Shown here in pieces: positions 34,001 to 44,230 of a stretch of 64,000 nt of DNA; position 1 is the first letter of the stretch; every line of letters starts with the position of its first letter. The position numbers and the translations under genes were made by a program. The DNA is from Andrena cerasifolii (lineage: Eukaryota > Arthropoda > Insecta > Hymenoptera > Andrenidae): assembly GCF_050908995.1 (NCBI RefSeq), contig NC_135118.1:1860001-1924000 (forward strand). Reading direction: 5' to 3'. The notes below the pieces were generated by a model. It ran no database searches and had not been told where the DNA came from. It saw only the letters and a list, made by a program, of their open reading frames with translations.

Positions 34001-37000
34001 CACCCTGAAGAACCGAAAATGGACAGAAACGAAAAATCGCCTGAAACTCCTATTGAAGTGCTCTACAACCCCGCGCTGCTTTAAAAAAATCGTAATGTTC
34101 GGGTAACCGAGCTTTCCTTGTGAGTCAATTTTGCACACTTCCATGTGACCTTCTCCCTGGCACGCCACGCATAATTTCGCTTTACTGATGTCGTTACTGG
34201 TCTTTTTGAACTCCCAGTAGCTTCGCTTTCCGCCCTGAGCCTAAGCACTAACTCGTCGGTCTCTGTAGTACATACTACGTTTGAACGGGTTGTGTTAGCA
34301 ACAAACTTACGTAGTACCTCAGTTCGTAGCGTGATTGCTGCGGTATCGGACGTGTGTTACGCGTTGTTTTTACAGTAAATAAAAATTTTTGTTATAGGAC
34401 TTAATAACAGTTCGTGAGTACAATTATTTGCAAAATGCCAAAAAAAAAAACAAGACGCAAAATACGGGGTGATTCTCTAGCGAGAGTCGTCAAAGGCAAT
34501 GTCGCCAGCAATCATGCGCCTCGCTGAGTTTCGTGGTCTTCGATACTCGAAACCAGCGGGACCATACAATGTTGCGCACTAAGTAGTGACGAATCTGAAG
34601 TTCTGCATTTCTAATCAGATCTTTGCGAAAGTGTCGTCGATCGATTCCTTAAGTTTTCCCGACGAAATTGGCACCAAAAACGATATAATTCGGACCATAA
34701 TTAAGGAAATTAGATGGAAAATTGATTTGCATAACGTAAAATTAGCTTCGTCAAACAATAGTCCGATTCACGTGACATTTGGTACGATTTTCATTGCATA
34801 AACATAAGGAACCCATTTGTCTCACTGCCATATAGATTCGATGAAGAAAAAAAAAGAATTTCATTTTTCGCATAAGCTGTGAATCATTGCGTGAGCGACC
34901 GTCGAAACCCAACAAAGATGAAACGGCACCTCGCGGTCGAACGACAAATATAGCTGAAATCAAATCTCGTTAATTTTCGCGACGCTGCCAGCTCGCGCAA
35001 ATTCAACTGATAATAGTTCATATAGTTTTAGATGCTGTGTTCCTTCCTCTATCTAACGCCATAAAAATCATCTCTCTACCTTTTTCCGTTCTCGAGCAGT
35101 AACGGCGCAACGGAGTTGCACTTTTCGTGACATCCAATTCTCACATTTGCCCCCCATACCCGTTGCGTAGGTATATAGTGCGGGAAAAGGCGTAGTTCTA
35201 CGTCAAAAGAATTAAGTAGTACTCTATATTCACACGAAATTTCTTTAAAATCTGAATTTTCGGGTTGTGAACGTTTCCTTAGGCATTAAGCCCCGTTACG
35301 CACTTGCGACAAGTTGCCGGCAACTTGGTCGACAAGAGACTAGAAACCTTTGTTGTTCCCTACGACCAAGTGCGTACGAACTCATATATTCCCGTGTACT
35401 TCGTGGTCGTCAGCGACCTGGTCGCCAGCAACTTGTCGCAAGTGCGCAACGGGGCTAATACATCATTTTAGCCCCGTTGCGCACTTGCGACCAGTCGCCG
35501 ACGACCACAAGGTGCATGGGGACATATGAGTTCGTACGCACTTAGTTGCGACGACCAGCGAGTCGTCCGCAACTACAAAAACGTGAGCGATGCACGGGAG
35601 ACCAAGTGGTCGCGGCGACCAACGAGGTGCCTTGATTCCAATGCACGCGTTCACACGACGAGCGACTTTGTTGGCGACCAGACACCTGCAAGCAACGAAA
35701 TGAGTTTCGACACGCAGAAATTTATTTTGCAAATTGAATCTCGAAAGGCAATTTGGGACTTGTCATATAATGAATACCCCAATCGTGATATTTAAAAAAA
35801 AATCAATAAGAAGAAATGGTGCATTTATTTGAGAATAAGAAAACCAGTAAACATTCCTTTTTGACGGCGTTCTTCCAAAATAGGATGCACCCAATATCGC
35901 CTCTTCTTTTTCTTTTTTTTTTCAATGTACTTCATAATTACAACAGTCTCCTCGACGTCCATTCTGTTTGGCGCTCTCTACAAAACGGATAGGTATCGAG
36001 TTGCTCGGTCTGGTCGGTTCGTTTGGTTGCCCAATTTCTGGTCTCTCGGCGACCAAGTTGCCGGCGACTGGTCGCAAGTGCGTAACGGGGCTAACACATC
36101 AGTGGAAAAATTATAATATGATGTACAGAGACTTTCTGAATTCACTATAGAAGCATCTTTTATTTAGATAGATCATGCTTAGGAATTAAGTGCTCTTTTC
36201 GGCCGATTTTCAGAAGCAACGCCCTCTTTCTCTCACTGCGCGTCTTAGCCACCGCGGCTGCCGCGCTGTTCGGAGCTCCTCAGGCCAGTACCCACCATGT
36301 GAACCGCGCGTGGCGCGTTGACAAAATAAAAACGCATCGACAATCGTACTCTCTGGGACGATGTGGAAACCTATTGATACAATGTCGCCCTATTATGCCA
36401 CGCGCGGTTCACGTGGTAAGCGCCTGAGGTGGCTCGAGCGTTACGACCGTCGCGGGGGCCAAGGCGCACGGCGGGAGAAAAGAGCACTTAATTCTCAAAC
36501 CTGAAATAGACAAAGTTAAAGGCGTTTCACCTGGCCTTTAACGATGCTGGCGGCGAATTGCGTTATCACAGCCTCGATCGTGTACGCGCTAGCCCATCCT
36601 CTGGGTGTGAGCAGCTCCATACAGATAGCACCACCCTCCATCACGAATCCTTTCTCAATACGGGGCGAAATAACGCGCATAAAAGGGGGCGCGAACGGGA
36701 AGTTCTCGGGGAATACCACGTGCAGAAGTATGTAAGGTATATTAAGCTCCCTCATGTCGGCTGCTAATTCACTCTCCGGATCGATTTTGTGCAGTCTCAC
36801 GTGCCACTCGAAAAGATTGTCGTTGACCAGCTCCGCAGTGAAGGTCGACTCGAGCCGATGCTGCGTCCTCTGGATCTCGCTCAGCTCCTTCATTAGACGA
36901 CGCAGGCGAACCCTCTTGTCTGGCACGACGACAGTGCTCTAGAACAATTTTACAATCCCGATTATTATACTATATTAACGATAGAAGCTACAGGGTAGAT

Positions 37001-40000
37001 AAATTATGTTCCACAATTGTGCTTAAGTATTGTTGAAATTAGTGATACCACAGTTGTTTCAGGCAGAGTTGCGGAATAACGAAGAAAACATTGTACAGTG
37101 GTTATAATTATTATGTGCAAGAAAGACATATTATTATTATTATTATTATGCAGCTCTGTAGGCGAAAACCTTTTAGACATTAAGGTTGGGGGCACACGAG
37201 CGTTTTTTTCGACGTCCGTCGCGACGGATCTCAATTTTAACGGACGTACTTGTGTAATGTACTGACCCTTTACTTATCTGGCTATCTCTGCAAACATGAA
37301 TCGGAGTAACTACTTTTTAGCTATGTAAACTACTGCTGCGTAAATGTAAACACTGCGTCATCCCTGCGACCCATCGTCATGTTAGCTAATGCGTCACCTA
37401 CCCAAAATCCTGCAGTTCTGCCCTATCCCGTCATCCCCTCTCTTACATTCCTACACCTTTAAAATCACATTGCATTCCCTTATTCAAGAGCATTACTGTT
37501 TCAAGAGCCACCAGTCTCAGTCACGGAGTCCAGTTCGAAACAGTTGAATCTCCAATATCTTTAATTTAGTTGAATAAATATCTTTATAAATATTATTCAT
37601 AAAAGGTAGTTCAATTATCCTTCTGTCCATTACACGTGTACCCCGGACATGAGCGTTGATTCTTTTGCGTCAGTTCAGTACGTGACGTACTTATATTTGA
37701 AGAACAGGCGAAAGCATTCATTCACGCATTCCCCACTCGCGCACAATAAACTATTCATTTATAACCCACACATTTTTTTTTGCTATAGTTAAACCGGCGG
37801 CTTGGTCGGTAAGAAACCAGAAACCATTGTTGTTCGCCGCAACGCCGTGCGTAAAGCCTCGTGGCCACTAGCAATGTCAGCACTGTGTAAACACGCCTGA
37901 GAGTAACTCTAGCAAGTTCTAATTACTTGCGACAGTTGGTCTCAGCAAGTGAATTCTGTCATAGTGTAGACACCCGATAATCTTTCTCTCACAGAGAAAG
38001 ATTTTACTTCCAAACGAATTGGAAATTTTTGGCGAGAGTAGAAAGCAAATAGGTGGACCATAGTATTCGGTCTCGAATCTACGTGCACGCCAGCATTTTT
38101 GTGTCAGTTTTACTGATGCTCGATCCAACTAATTCTAACAGATAGCCAAATACTTCTGCTGTCATTCGCAAGACATTGGCCAGTTGACGAGGATCTTCCG
38201 ATCTTAATTCGGACATCAGTGATTTGTGAGTTCCAAGATCACATCTTCTTAAAATCCAATCTCTCGTCCAAATTCGTTTTTTCTTTTGTTAACAAAAGTA
38301 ACACTGTACATGCAGCAGCATATCTTGTTTGTTGCACTGACATTTTAATATACACTTTACGTATTCACTACTCGATTTCGACTCTCAGGGCTCAGGAGTA
38401 ACCCTGCAGTGTACACACGCAAGACATATTTTCCTCAAGATTTTTCTCGCCACTACTTGCAGGCAAGAACTTGCGTAAAAAAATGCTGTAGTGTAAACAC
38501 TCATGCAAGTTTCTTGCGCAATAAATGTCGCAAGTTTATTGCTAGTGGCCACGAGGCTTAAGGACTCGTATTCTCGTGTACATACATACCTCGTGGCCAT
38601 CGGTGACTGATCGATATTGCGTAGAATTTTACAGAACGATGACCACGCGACAGATCACTGACGGTACGTTCGTGTGCCGTGCTACATTCACAAGTATGTA
38701 GGGTTGCAATAATTGCCAAGCATTGATACGGGACGTTTAAGTGCTAAGTAAATAAAACATGAAAAGAGTGGGTAGGTAATGGTTTATTTGACTCTGTGAG
38801 TATAGTGCCTCTACGAGCTATAGTGACTTAGGTGCGAGGTCACTCAGTAGGGTCTTAATCGATACCCTGCTGGGTACGGGTCGCCAAACGTGCCCCCTAC
38901 TCCCTCTTGCAGGACTGTGTTTAGGGAAGACCAGGACAAAACCGGGGTCCTAAAGGGTAAAATCTCCAAAATTACCTGAAGCATGCAGTGATTTCAATTT
39001 AAAATAAGTTGTTAATATAAAATAATTTATATTGCAACTGTTCTAATGCTGTACATATACTTTACTACAATGGATTTGTATTTAATATCTGCTGACAATG
39101 AGACAATTTTTAATAGCCAGTAGCAAAGCTTAATCGATGTCTTTTAATAATGATAATCAATTTCTTTTTTATTTTATTAAAATCGAAATTGTAACACTTA
39201 ATCTCTTTGTCCTGGTCTTCCCTAAACAGAGTCCTGCAAGAGGTCACGTTTAGCGGCCCATACCCAGCAGGATATCGGTTAACACCCCGCGGAGTGGCCT
39301 CACACCTAAGTCACTATAGCTCGTAGAGGCACTATACTAGTAAAATACGGTCACGGGAACAGTGAAATACGGTACGTCTGGCAAGCCTATAAATTTATAT
39401 AATGCAAAACGTGCGTCGACGTGTTCCATCGTCTGTTATAGCATAAATACGTCGTTTGAAAAATTAACGCACGTTGCACCGTCCGTTGAAAGTAACGTAC
39501 AGTTCCTAGTGTGCGGGCTCTAGTATACTGCAATGTATATCTGCAACGCACCTTCGTCACGTCCGTCGCGACGGACGTCGAAGCAACGCTCGTGTGCCCC
39601 CAGCCTATTATTTTTTAGTAACATCGTAACTTCAACATTCATTTTGTAGTCAACACTTAATTTGTTGCGGCCGCGTCGTGAAAACACGCCGAGGAATTTC
39701 CGCACAGTTTTGGGGTACGTACATAGATACTTTCACGTGAATATTTTTGGAAAAGCACAGAAACTATTGTCAAAGAGTTCCCGAATGTTTACTTTGAAAC
39801 CAACTCGAACTCGAAGTTCGTTTTATATTTTAACGCTTCAGCGACCCGTCGCGCCGCGCCAAAGGCAGTCGAACCTGGGATAAGTTATTTATTAACGAAA
39901 ATTTGATTTTCTATATTTTCTACTATATCTTTATGAGAGGTTTACCAATGTATTAGTGAGGTTTCACCCCACTCGGACTGTTTTCAATCATACGTGATGC

Positions 40001-42708
40001 ACAATTGACCTACGGAATTTAATAGTGATTCCAATTACGTATGATTAAAAATAGTCGAAATGAGATCGTGTTTGGACTGATTTTCATCGTAAAACCGTCG
40101 CCCGTCTATTCGTAGTACATATTTTCATGAAGAACTAATAGAGAATGTAAAAATTTGAATTTAATTTGAATTCGCGACTCGAGAAAGTCTAACCATCTTG
40201 TTGGAACGGCACTTCGTAAAACCTGATGCCATTCACGGAACAAAGAAAAAGAGAATAGCCAACTAACAAGGGTATCTTCCAGTGACGTAGCCTGGACCGC
40301 TTGTGCCCTGCGTAACAAATATATTAGTAAAATAGTTATAAAGTTGCTCAGTAAAAACATTAATTTAGCGCATTTTTTGTTTTTTTGAAGTCGATTTTAA
40401 TTTTTTTTCAATTTTTTACTTTGTACTTTTTAGTTATTTAAGTCATACAACTACATTTATTTAAATAATATAATATATATTATAATATAAATATAACATG
40501 CAATACAATATATATCTACCCTATATCTATAAAATCATATGTGACGACGATTTCATTGTTTTCTATCGATTTTGGCACGTTTTCTGTAACGCTTTTAGGC
40601 CGGTATTCATAGTCGCTACTTATTCTTAAGCAAATGCTTAAGCATGCGGTATCCTCTACTAACCTAGTAGCTAGTAAAGGATGCCAAATGCTTAAAGCAT
40701 TTGCTTAAGAATGTTATGTTATGTTTTATTGTTTTCCTGCGTTTTAAGCAGGATGGCGTTTCAAGCTTATTTTTGCTTATATTGTGCCCAACGAACTATA
40801 GTCCCATTTTTTCCCCCCTCCTCTCTCCTTTGGGTCCCAGCAACAGTAGCGCACCGGGAGAAAGGTGGGTCTCCCATCTTTCTCCCAGTATAGTGCCTAT
40901 ACGAGCTATAGTGACTTAGGTGTGAAGTCACTCAGCGGGGTCTTACCCGACACCCTGCTGGGTACTGGCCGCTAAACGTGCCCCCCTACTACCTCTTGCA
41001 GGACTGTATTTAGAGAAGACCAGGACAAAACCGGCGCCTTAGAGCCTTAGAGCCTTAGAGCCTTAGAGCTCTAGGTTATGTCCTGGTCTTCTCTAAATAC
41101 AGTCCTGCAAGAGGTAGTAGGGGGGCACGTTTAGCGGCCAGTACCCAGCAGGGTGTCGGGTAAGACCCCGCTGAGTGACTTCACACCTAAGTCACTATAG
41201 CTCGTATAGGCACTATACACCGCCCCGTGATGCTTAACTTCGCTGATCTAACGGGAACCGGTGTTTTCCATCACGGCTACGGCCGCTGGTAATTTCCTTA
41301 AGAATAAGTAGCGACTATGAATACCGGCCTTAATGTCACGTTTTTTGTAACGCTACAAATTGGGGATATTATAAATAATACAGATACGTGTTTGGTGTTC
41401 TTCCCGTCGTCATTTATACAGGTTTAATGGAATACTGTTCGAATTTGAAATTCAAGTTTATTTGAAATTTAAGTTCATGTTGTGGTTTAAAATAATAACC
41501 AAAAAACCATGCAAGTCATTGTTTTTAATCGACCCGTTCTTTGTAACGCTTTAAAATGGAGGTTACTGTAAGTCACGCAGATGCGGTGAAGATCACGGTT
41601 AGGTCGCTATATTTTTATGCGTGATTAATTCAATTTTTCGACCACTTTTTATAGGTTTCTAAGGGTTTGTCAATTATATATTATATACCTCATTGTGTCG
41701 ATAAGGTAGAGAATGACATGAAAATAATTCATGTTGAAATAAAAAAGATATGTTTGTTATATGTTACAACGTAGAGGGGACACGATTCCGAGCGATCGTT
41801 TTCGCTCCTTTCTTGCCGATGGCGAGAGCGAGATGGAACGAGAGCGAATCAAAGGGACTGAAAGCGAGCAGGAAACGGTACGAGACAGACGCCGCGTTGA
41901 TATTTTGTCTCGCTTTGTTTTCGGACGCCTGGTACTCCGTCCTTTGTCTGTCCGCGCATACAATGTATTATAATGAAACAGATTTCTTATTTTTCGGTGT
42001 AACTTCAAAACTGCTTGACCGATTTTGATAATTCATTATCCACGACCTAACTTGATTGAAGCCAAACTAAATGCAATAAGTTTCACCAAAATCGGTTCAG
42101 TAGTTACGGAGAAATTCGCGGACGAACATAATACGTATTACATACATACAAACACCTCGAACTGAGAACCTCTTTCTTTTTGAAGTCGGTTAAAAATAAT
42201 CACACCCTTGGGGCACGTCACTAGCGCCCCTTATGCTTACGGCACTGGTACCCTCCGTTTATCGTTCATCCTTTCGTAACTTTCTTTGTGTTAATCAGAA
42301 GCAACTATCATGTTTAGTGGCCCAAGAAAGGGTTTCAAATGTCATGGTCATGTCGTTATGAGCGTCTGCCATGAAAAGCTTTACTTACATACTTTCCACA
42401 TCATTTTCATCGACTATAAATTATAAATGAAAATCCACTTTAAAAGATGAGATAGTTACCTGAGCAGAGTTCCCAGCAGATTTCTTCGATTTAAAGAAGC
42501 AACTGCCGTGGTTGGAGTTACTGGCACCTGAGTTCTCAGGTAACCCACCGTCGGAAGGTGTCACTGCGTCAGGGCGATGCCTGCTTAGAAGTCTCCTCGA
42601 CGGGGAACTCGTAGAACTACTTGCTCCTTCCTGCTCGGCAATTTTTTCAGAGGAGCGAAAGAATTTCCGAAGTGCTGCTACCACCTTCTCCTTCGATCTT
42701 GTGGACAT
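31034..42708 (-). CDS. UBE2QL1: Ubiquitin-conjugating enzyme E2Q-like protein 1
   Basis: E2 enzyme that would accept ubiquitin on a cysteine and pass it to substrates or an E3. Three exons: 42460-42708 (83 codons), 36531-36938 (136 codons) and 31034-31162 (42 codons plus stop), all phase 0, giving 261 residues. Residues 1-83 are a basic, Ser-rich unstructured leader. The UBC fold runs from RLRRLMKEL to the end. It includes FPENFPFAPPFMRV and GFVMEGGAICMELLTPRGW, where the Cys (residue 189) is the predicted catalytic thiol; as in other E2Q proteins there is no canonical HPN motif. The C-terminus EESFRSLVKTHEKYGWVTPP matches UBE2QL1 and separates it from UBE2Q1/2. Human UBE2QL1 is shorter because it lacks this leader. 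Introns of 5.4 and 5.5 kb are full of transposons, including hAT, TTAA and Harbinger-like elements and the composite at 37184-39605. Confidence 0.93.
31308..32467 (+). mobile_element. hAT element carrying a BED-like exon, 1160 bp
   Basis: Termini CAGGGGTTGAAAC and GTTTTTAACCCCTG, with a perfect 8-bp duplication AAGATGCG at 31300-31307 and 32468-32475. The subterminal TATCGGTT/AACCGATAT and AACAGTTAT motifs are shared with the MITE at 13373-15234. It contains one recognisable coding exon (32052-32153). It lies in UBE2QL1 intron 2, just upstream of the last exon. Confidence 0.88.
32052..32153 (+). CDS. BED zinc-finger-like N-terminal exon of a hAT transposase
   Basis: An ATG opens 34 codons, MGRKKCDIVRQYFETCDD followed by RMKMRCTVGSCSATIS, ending at a good donor (TCG|GTATGT) in phase 0. 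The K-aromatic spacing and a CxxxxC pair fit the start of a BED finger, the DNA-binding module at the N-terminus of many hAT transposases. The His half of the finger and the catalytic domain are not seen in the remaining 310 bases of the element. It may be a truncated element or one whose exon splices elsewhere. Confidence 0.45.
32785..34120. mobile_element. Foldback element with a nested TA MITE
   Basis: The left arm, from CAAGGAAAGTTCGGTTACCC to about 32960, is mirrored by 33942-34120, ending GGGTAACCGAGCTTTCCTTG. Inner blocks TCAGGGTGAAAACACTCC and AGGGGTGTTTTCACCCTGA correspond. Outer termini are not certain. The 33158-33936 element sits between the arms. Confidence 0.65.
33158..33936. 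mobile_element. TA-flanked MITE, 779 bp
   Basis: Ends GGGTCAGGTGGGCTAGAGTG and CTACCTCACCTGACCC, flanked by TA at 33156-33157 and 33937-33938. The interior repeats GTTACA..GTGCCCC motifs in both orientations. A similar GGGTCA terminus occurs on the CENP-I intron MITE at 53254-53434. Confidence 0.75.
34121..35289. other. UBE2QL1 intron 2, nothing certain
   Basis: Contains a 30-codon lysine/arginine-rich open stretch at 34435-34527 (MPKKKTRRKIRGDSLARV..), too short to classify. Otherwise no repeat or coding pattern that I can support. Confidence 0.5.
35290..35455. mobile_element. TAA-flanked foldback MITE, 166 bp
   Basis: Ends GCCCCGTTACGCACTTGCGA and TCGCAAGTGCGCAACGGGGC, with TAA on both sides (35287-35289, 35456-35458). 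TWA target triplets fit the PIF/Harbinger group. It is followed 15 bases later by a related, longer copy. Confidence 0.75.
35471..36091. mobile_element. TWA-flanked MITE related to the previous one, 621 bp
   Basis: Ends GCCCCGTTGCGCACTTGCGA and TCGCAAGTGCGTAACGGGGC, flanked by TTA (35468-35470) and TAA (36092-36094). The interior has CGACCAG/CTGGTCG motifs near both ends but unique sequence in the middle. A third relative is embedded at about 37790-38680. Confidence 0.72.
36186..36491. mobile_element. TTAA-flanked foldback, 306 bp
   Basis: TTAA at 36186-36189 and 36488-36491 enclose GTGCTCTTTTC..GAAAAGAGCAC. An inner GTGAACCGCGCGTGGC / GCCACGCGCGGTTCAC palindrome also pairs. It ends only 40 bases from the UBE2QL1 exon at 36531. 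Confidence 0.75.
37855..38558. mobile_element. TAA-flanked MITE, 704 bp
   Basis: Ends AGCCTCGTGGCCACTAGCAA and TTGCTAGTGGCCACGAGGCT between TAA triplets at 37852-37854 and 38559-38561. The flanks CCGTGCG and GGACTCG together match the uninterrupted AGTGCGTACGAACTC of the related MITE at 35290, which is an in-window empty site. It contains further AACTTGC / GCAAGTT inverted pairs. Confidence 0.78.
38803..39334. mobile_element. TA-flanked foldback MITE, 532 bp
   Basis: Ends TAGTGCCTCTACGAGCTATA and reverse complement, flanked by TA. Inner motifs GGACTGTGTTTAGGGAAGAC and GTCTTCCCTAAACAGAGTCC pair. A shorter, cleaner member of the same family is at 40891-41215. Confidence 0.82.
39606..40380. other. 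UBE2QL1 intron 1, nothing recognised
   Basis: No inverted repeat, array or conserved frame seen between the composite block and the next repeat. Confidence 0.5.
40713..41296 (-). mobile_element. 5S-headed SINE, minus strand, with nested MITE
   Basis: Flanked by a 9-bp duplication CTTAAGAAT (40704-40712, 41297-41305). Read on the minus strand it begins with a 5S-like head (ACCAGCGGCCGTAGCCGTGA, ..GATCAGCGAAGTTAAGCATC), continues through the same body as the 26183-26430 copy, and ends in an ACATAACATAAC-type tail. The duplication plus simple tail fit LINE-driven retroposition. A TA-flanked foldback is inserted at 40891-41215. Confidence 0.85.
40891..41215. mobile_element. TA-flanked near-perfect foldback, 325 bp
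   Basis: Ends TAGTGCCTATACGAGCTATA and exact reverse complement, TA on both sides (40889-40890, 41216-41217). The arms of about 145 bases look identical by eye except around the loop, a short GCCTTAGA tandem. The SINE copy at 26183 shows the uninterrupted target with a single TA. Confidence 0.92.
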
Positions 42709-44230
42709 GATTCCCTCGTAATCCTGTTAACACTTTGGATGCTGTAAACACTTAGAAGAGGTCAGTTGAGATCGTAGCACCGTAAGGGTTATCATTCTGT
42801 AACGTCACTTGGCAGAATGGAGCATCGGCGTTTGTCAAAATAATAATTTGCGTCGTAATTATCGAACTGCGGGCGAGCATTTTCATCTATAAATTCCTTC
42901 GACAAATAAATTCTGCGCAAAATCTTTCGGCTCAGTTCTATTGTTTATCAGCATCACTTTAGGAATCCATGTAGGATGTCATCTTCCTCTAACGAATCAA
43001 ATTTAAACGAGAATCTATAGTTGCGCAGAACGCGAGAATCTCACGTTATCGTTAAGATACCTGGAAACCATGTAAAAACGCAAGTGTTACCGTTATAAAA
43101 AGGACATCCGATAAAAGTTGCTAGAAGGTACAGTGAACGTCGCAACAGTTCGTCGCGGAATTCACGGGTTCGGTAGTTTGGTTCTCTTTCACTGGTCACT
43201 GTTCAGTGTTCACTCTTGCACAGAACGGTCAGGGGTTATTCCGCGAAGGCGCGTCTAATCGTTTGGAAGGAATCATTTTTACGTCGCTGGTATGAATCAC
43301 ATCGCCGTTGCGTTAAATATCCCGAGGAATGGATGTTAATTCGTGTAAGACCTGTGTATCAAATGCAAAGGCACGAGAGAGGAGAGACACAGTGAATACA
43401 ATAGAATAACGCGCAGTCTCCACCCTCATTGAACTCGTCTAGCGCGTGGTTCGTAAAGGGTTGCTACCTCCTATGGACAGGGCCGTCTTACTAACCGTCA
43501 CCTGTTACCCGCTAAATATTTATTAAACCCGAAAAAATTTGCCTCCTTTTCCATTCATAGGTTATGGAAAATATTTCAGAGTATATACTTATTTATTATG
43601 TATTATGTCGATATTATTATATTAGTATGTTACATGTTTGTAAGTATGTGTATATGGGAATGAGAATAGCGTGTTTAGGAAAATATAGAAAACTTTAGAC
43701 ACTTCCATATTCTTGATTCCTTAAGCAGATACTGTATGTACTTTAAGAATCCATCTCGTAAGGTCTGGCAAAGTTAACACAAGTTGTCACGCTTTTTCTC
43801 CGAGTCTCATAGGCTCCTTCTAAGATCATATAGGGCGTTCCAGAAATGCTGTTGTAAAGTCAGCTGATTAATGAAACTGCTACTACACAATGGAAAGAAA
43901 TGAAGCTTTTTAATACATCTGCTCTTCTGCAGACTAATTATGAGGGTTTTATATTATTCTCTGTTCAATACAATTAATGTACATATAATAGAAAGACGGA
44001 TGTTTTGAAATACAGTTCGTACCCTTTCTTTTGAAACTGCTTCGCTTCATTTAAACAAAGGGCTCTTTTTTGAGAAAATTTGTGTATTCGATAACGAGTA
44101 TATGTAGGTATATTCGAATATACACTTAATTAAATCCAATCCGAATTTAATGAATGAAATTTAAGTACATAAATAGTTAAGAAACATGAAAGACGCAATT
44201 CGCGAAAAGGAAGCGATTAAAATAATTTAA
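42709..44230. other. UBE2QL1 5' region and intergenic DNA
   Basis: Holds the 5' UTR and promoter of UBE2QL1 (minus strand) and the downstream flank of TMEM231. No TATA box or repeat that I can defend; no coding frame. Confidence 0.5.

Larger units (their letters stand above)
37184..39605. mobile_element. Composite block of nested TWA and TA elements
   Basis: The outer arms GGTTGGGGGCACACGAGCG (left) and CGCTCGTGTGCCCCCAGCC (right), each next to GACGTCCGTCGCGACGG, define an outer element. Inside lie a relative of the 35.3-kb MITE, a TAA-flanked element (37855-38558) and a TA-flanked foldback (38803-39334). All sit in UBE2QL1 intron 1. Confidence 0.65.
40598..41329. mobile_element. TTA-flanked palindromic MITE carrying a SINE
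   Basis: Ends GGCCGGTATTCATAGTCGC and reverse complement, with TTA at 40595-40597 and 41330-41332 (Harbinger-like target). Without its insertion it is a short palindrome closely related to the one at 49014-49902. A SINE with its own 9-bp duplication occupies 40713-41296. Confidence 0.78.
40381..42197. repeat. Repeat bounded by GAAGTCGRTT motifs, heavily interrupted
   Basis: Starts TTTTTTGAAGTCGATTTTAA and ends CTTTTTGAAGTCGGTTAAAA. The right part (about 41970-42197) matches 55750-56070, including ACCGATTTT, GATTGAAGCCAAACTAAATG and AAAATCGGTTCAGTAGTTAC. The Harbinger-like/SINE/MITE stack at 40598-41329 lies inside. The same tail is widespread in insect genomes; I am not certain of its class. 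Confidence 0.5.

Noticed and set aside
34435..34527. A 30-codon basic open frame
   Set aside because: Starts in an A-run, has no homologue I recognise and no splice continuation; listed only as intron content.
35267..35795. Open frames at 35.3-35.8 kb on both strands
   Set aside because: They span GCCCCGTT-type MITE arms and switch strand with the palindrome.
41750..42028. Overlapping open frames with Arg/Ser/Glu-rich products
   Set aside because: Three overlapping frames on both strands, compositional bias from a GAGCGAGA-rich patch, and overlap with a dispersed repeat.
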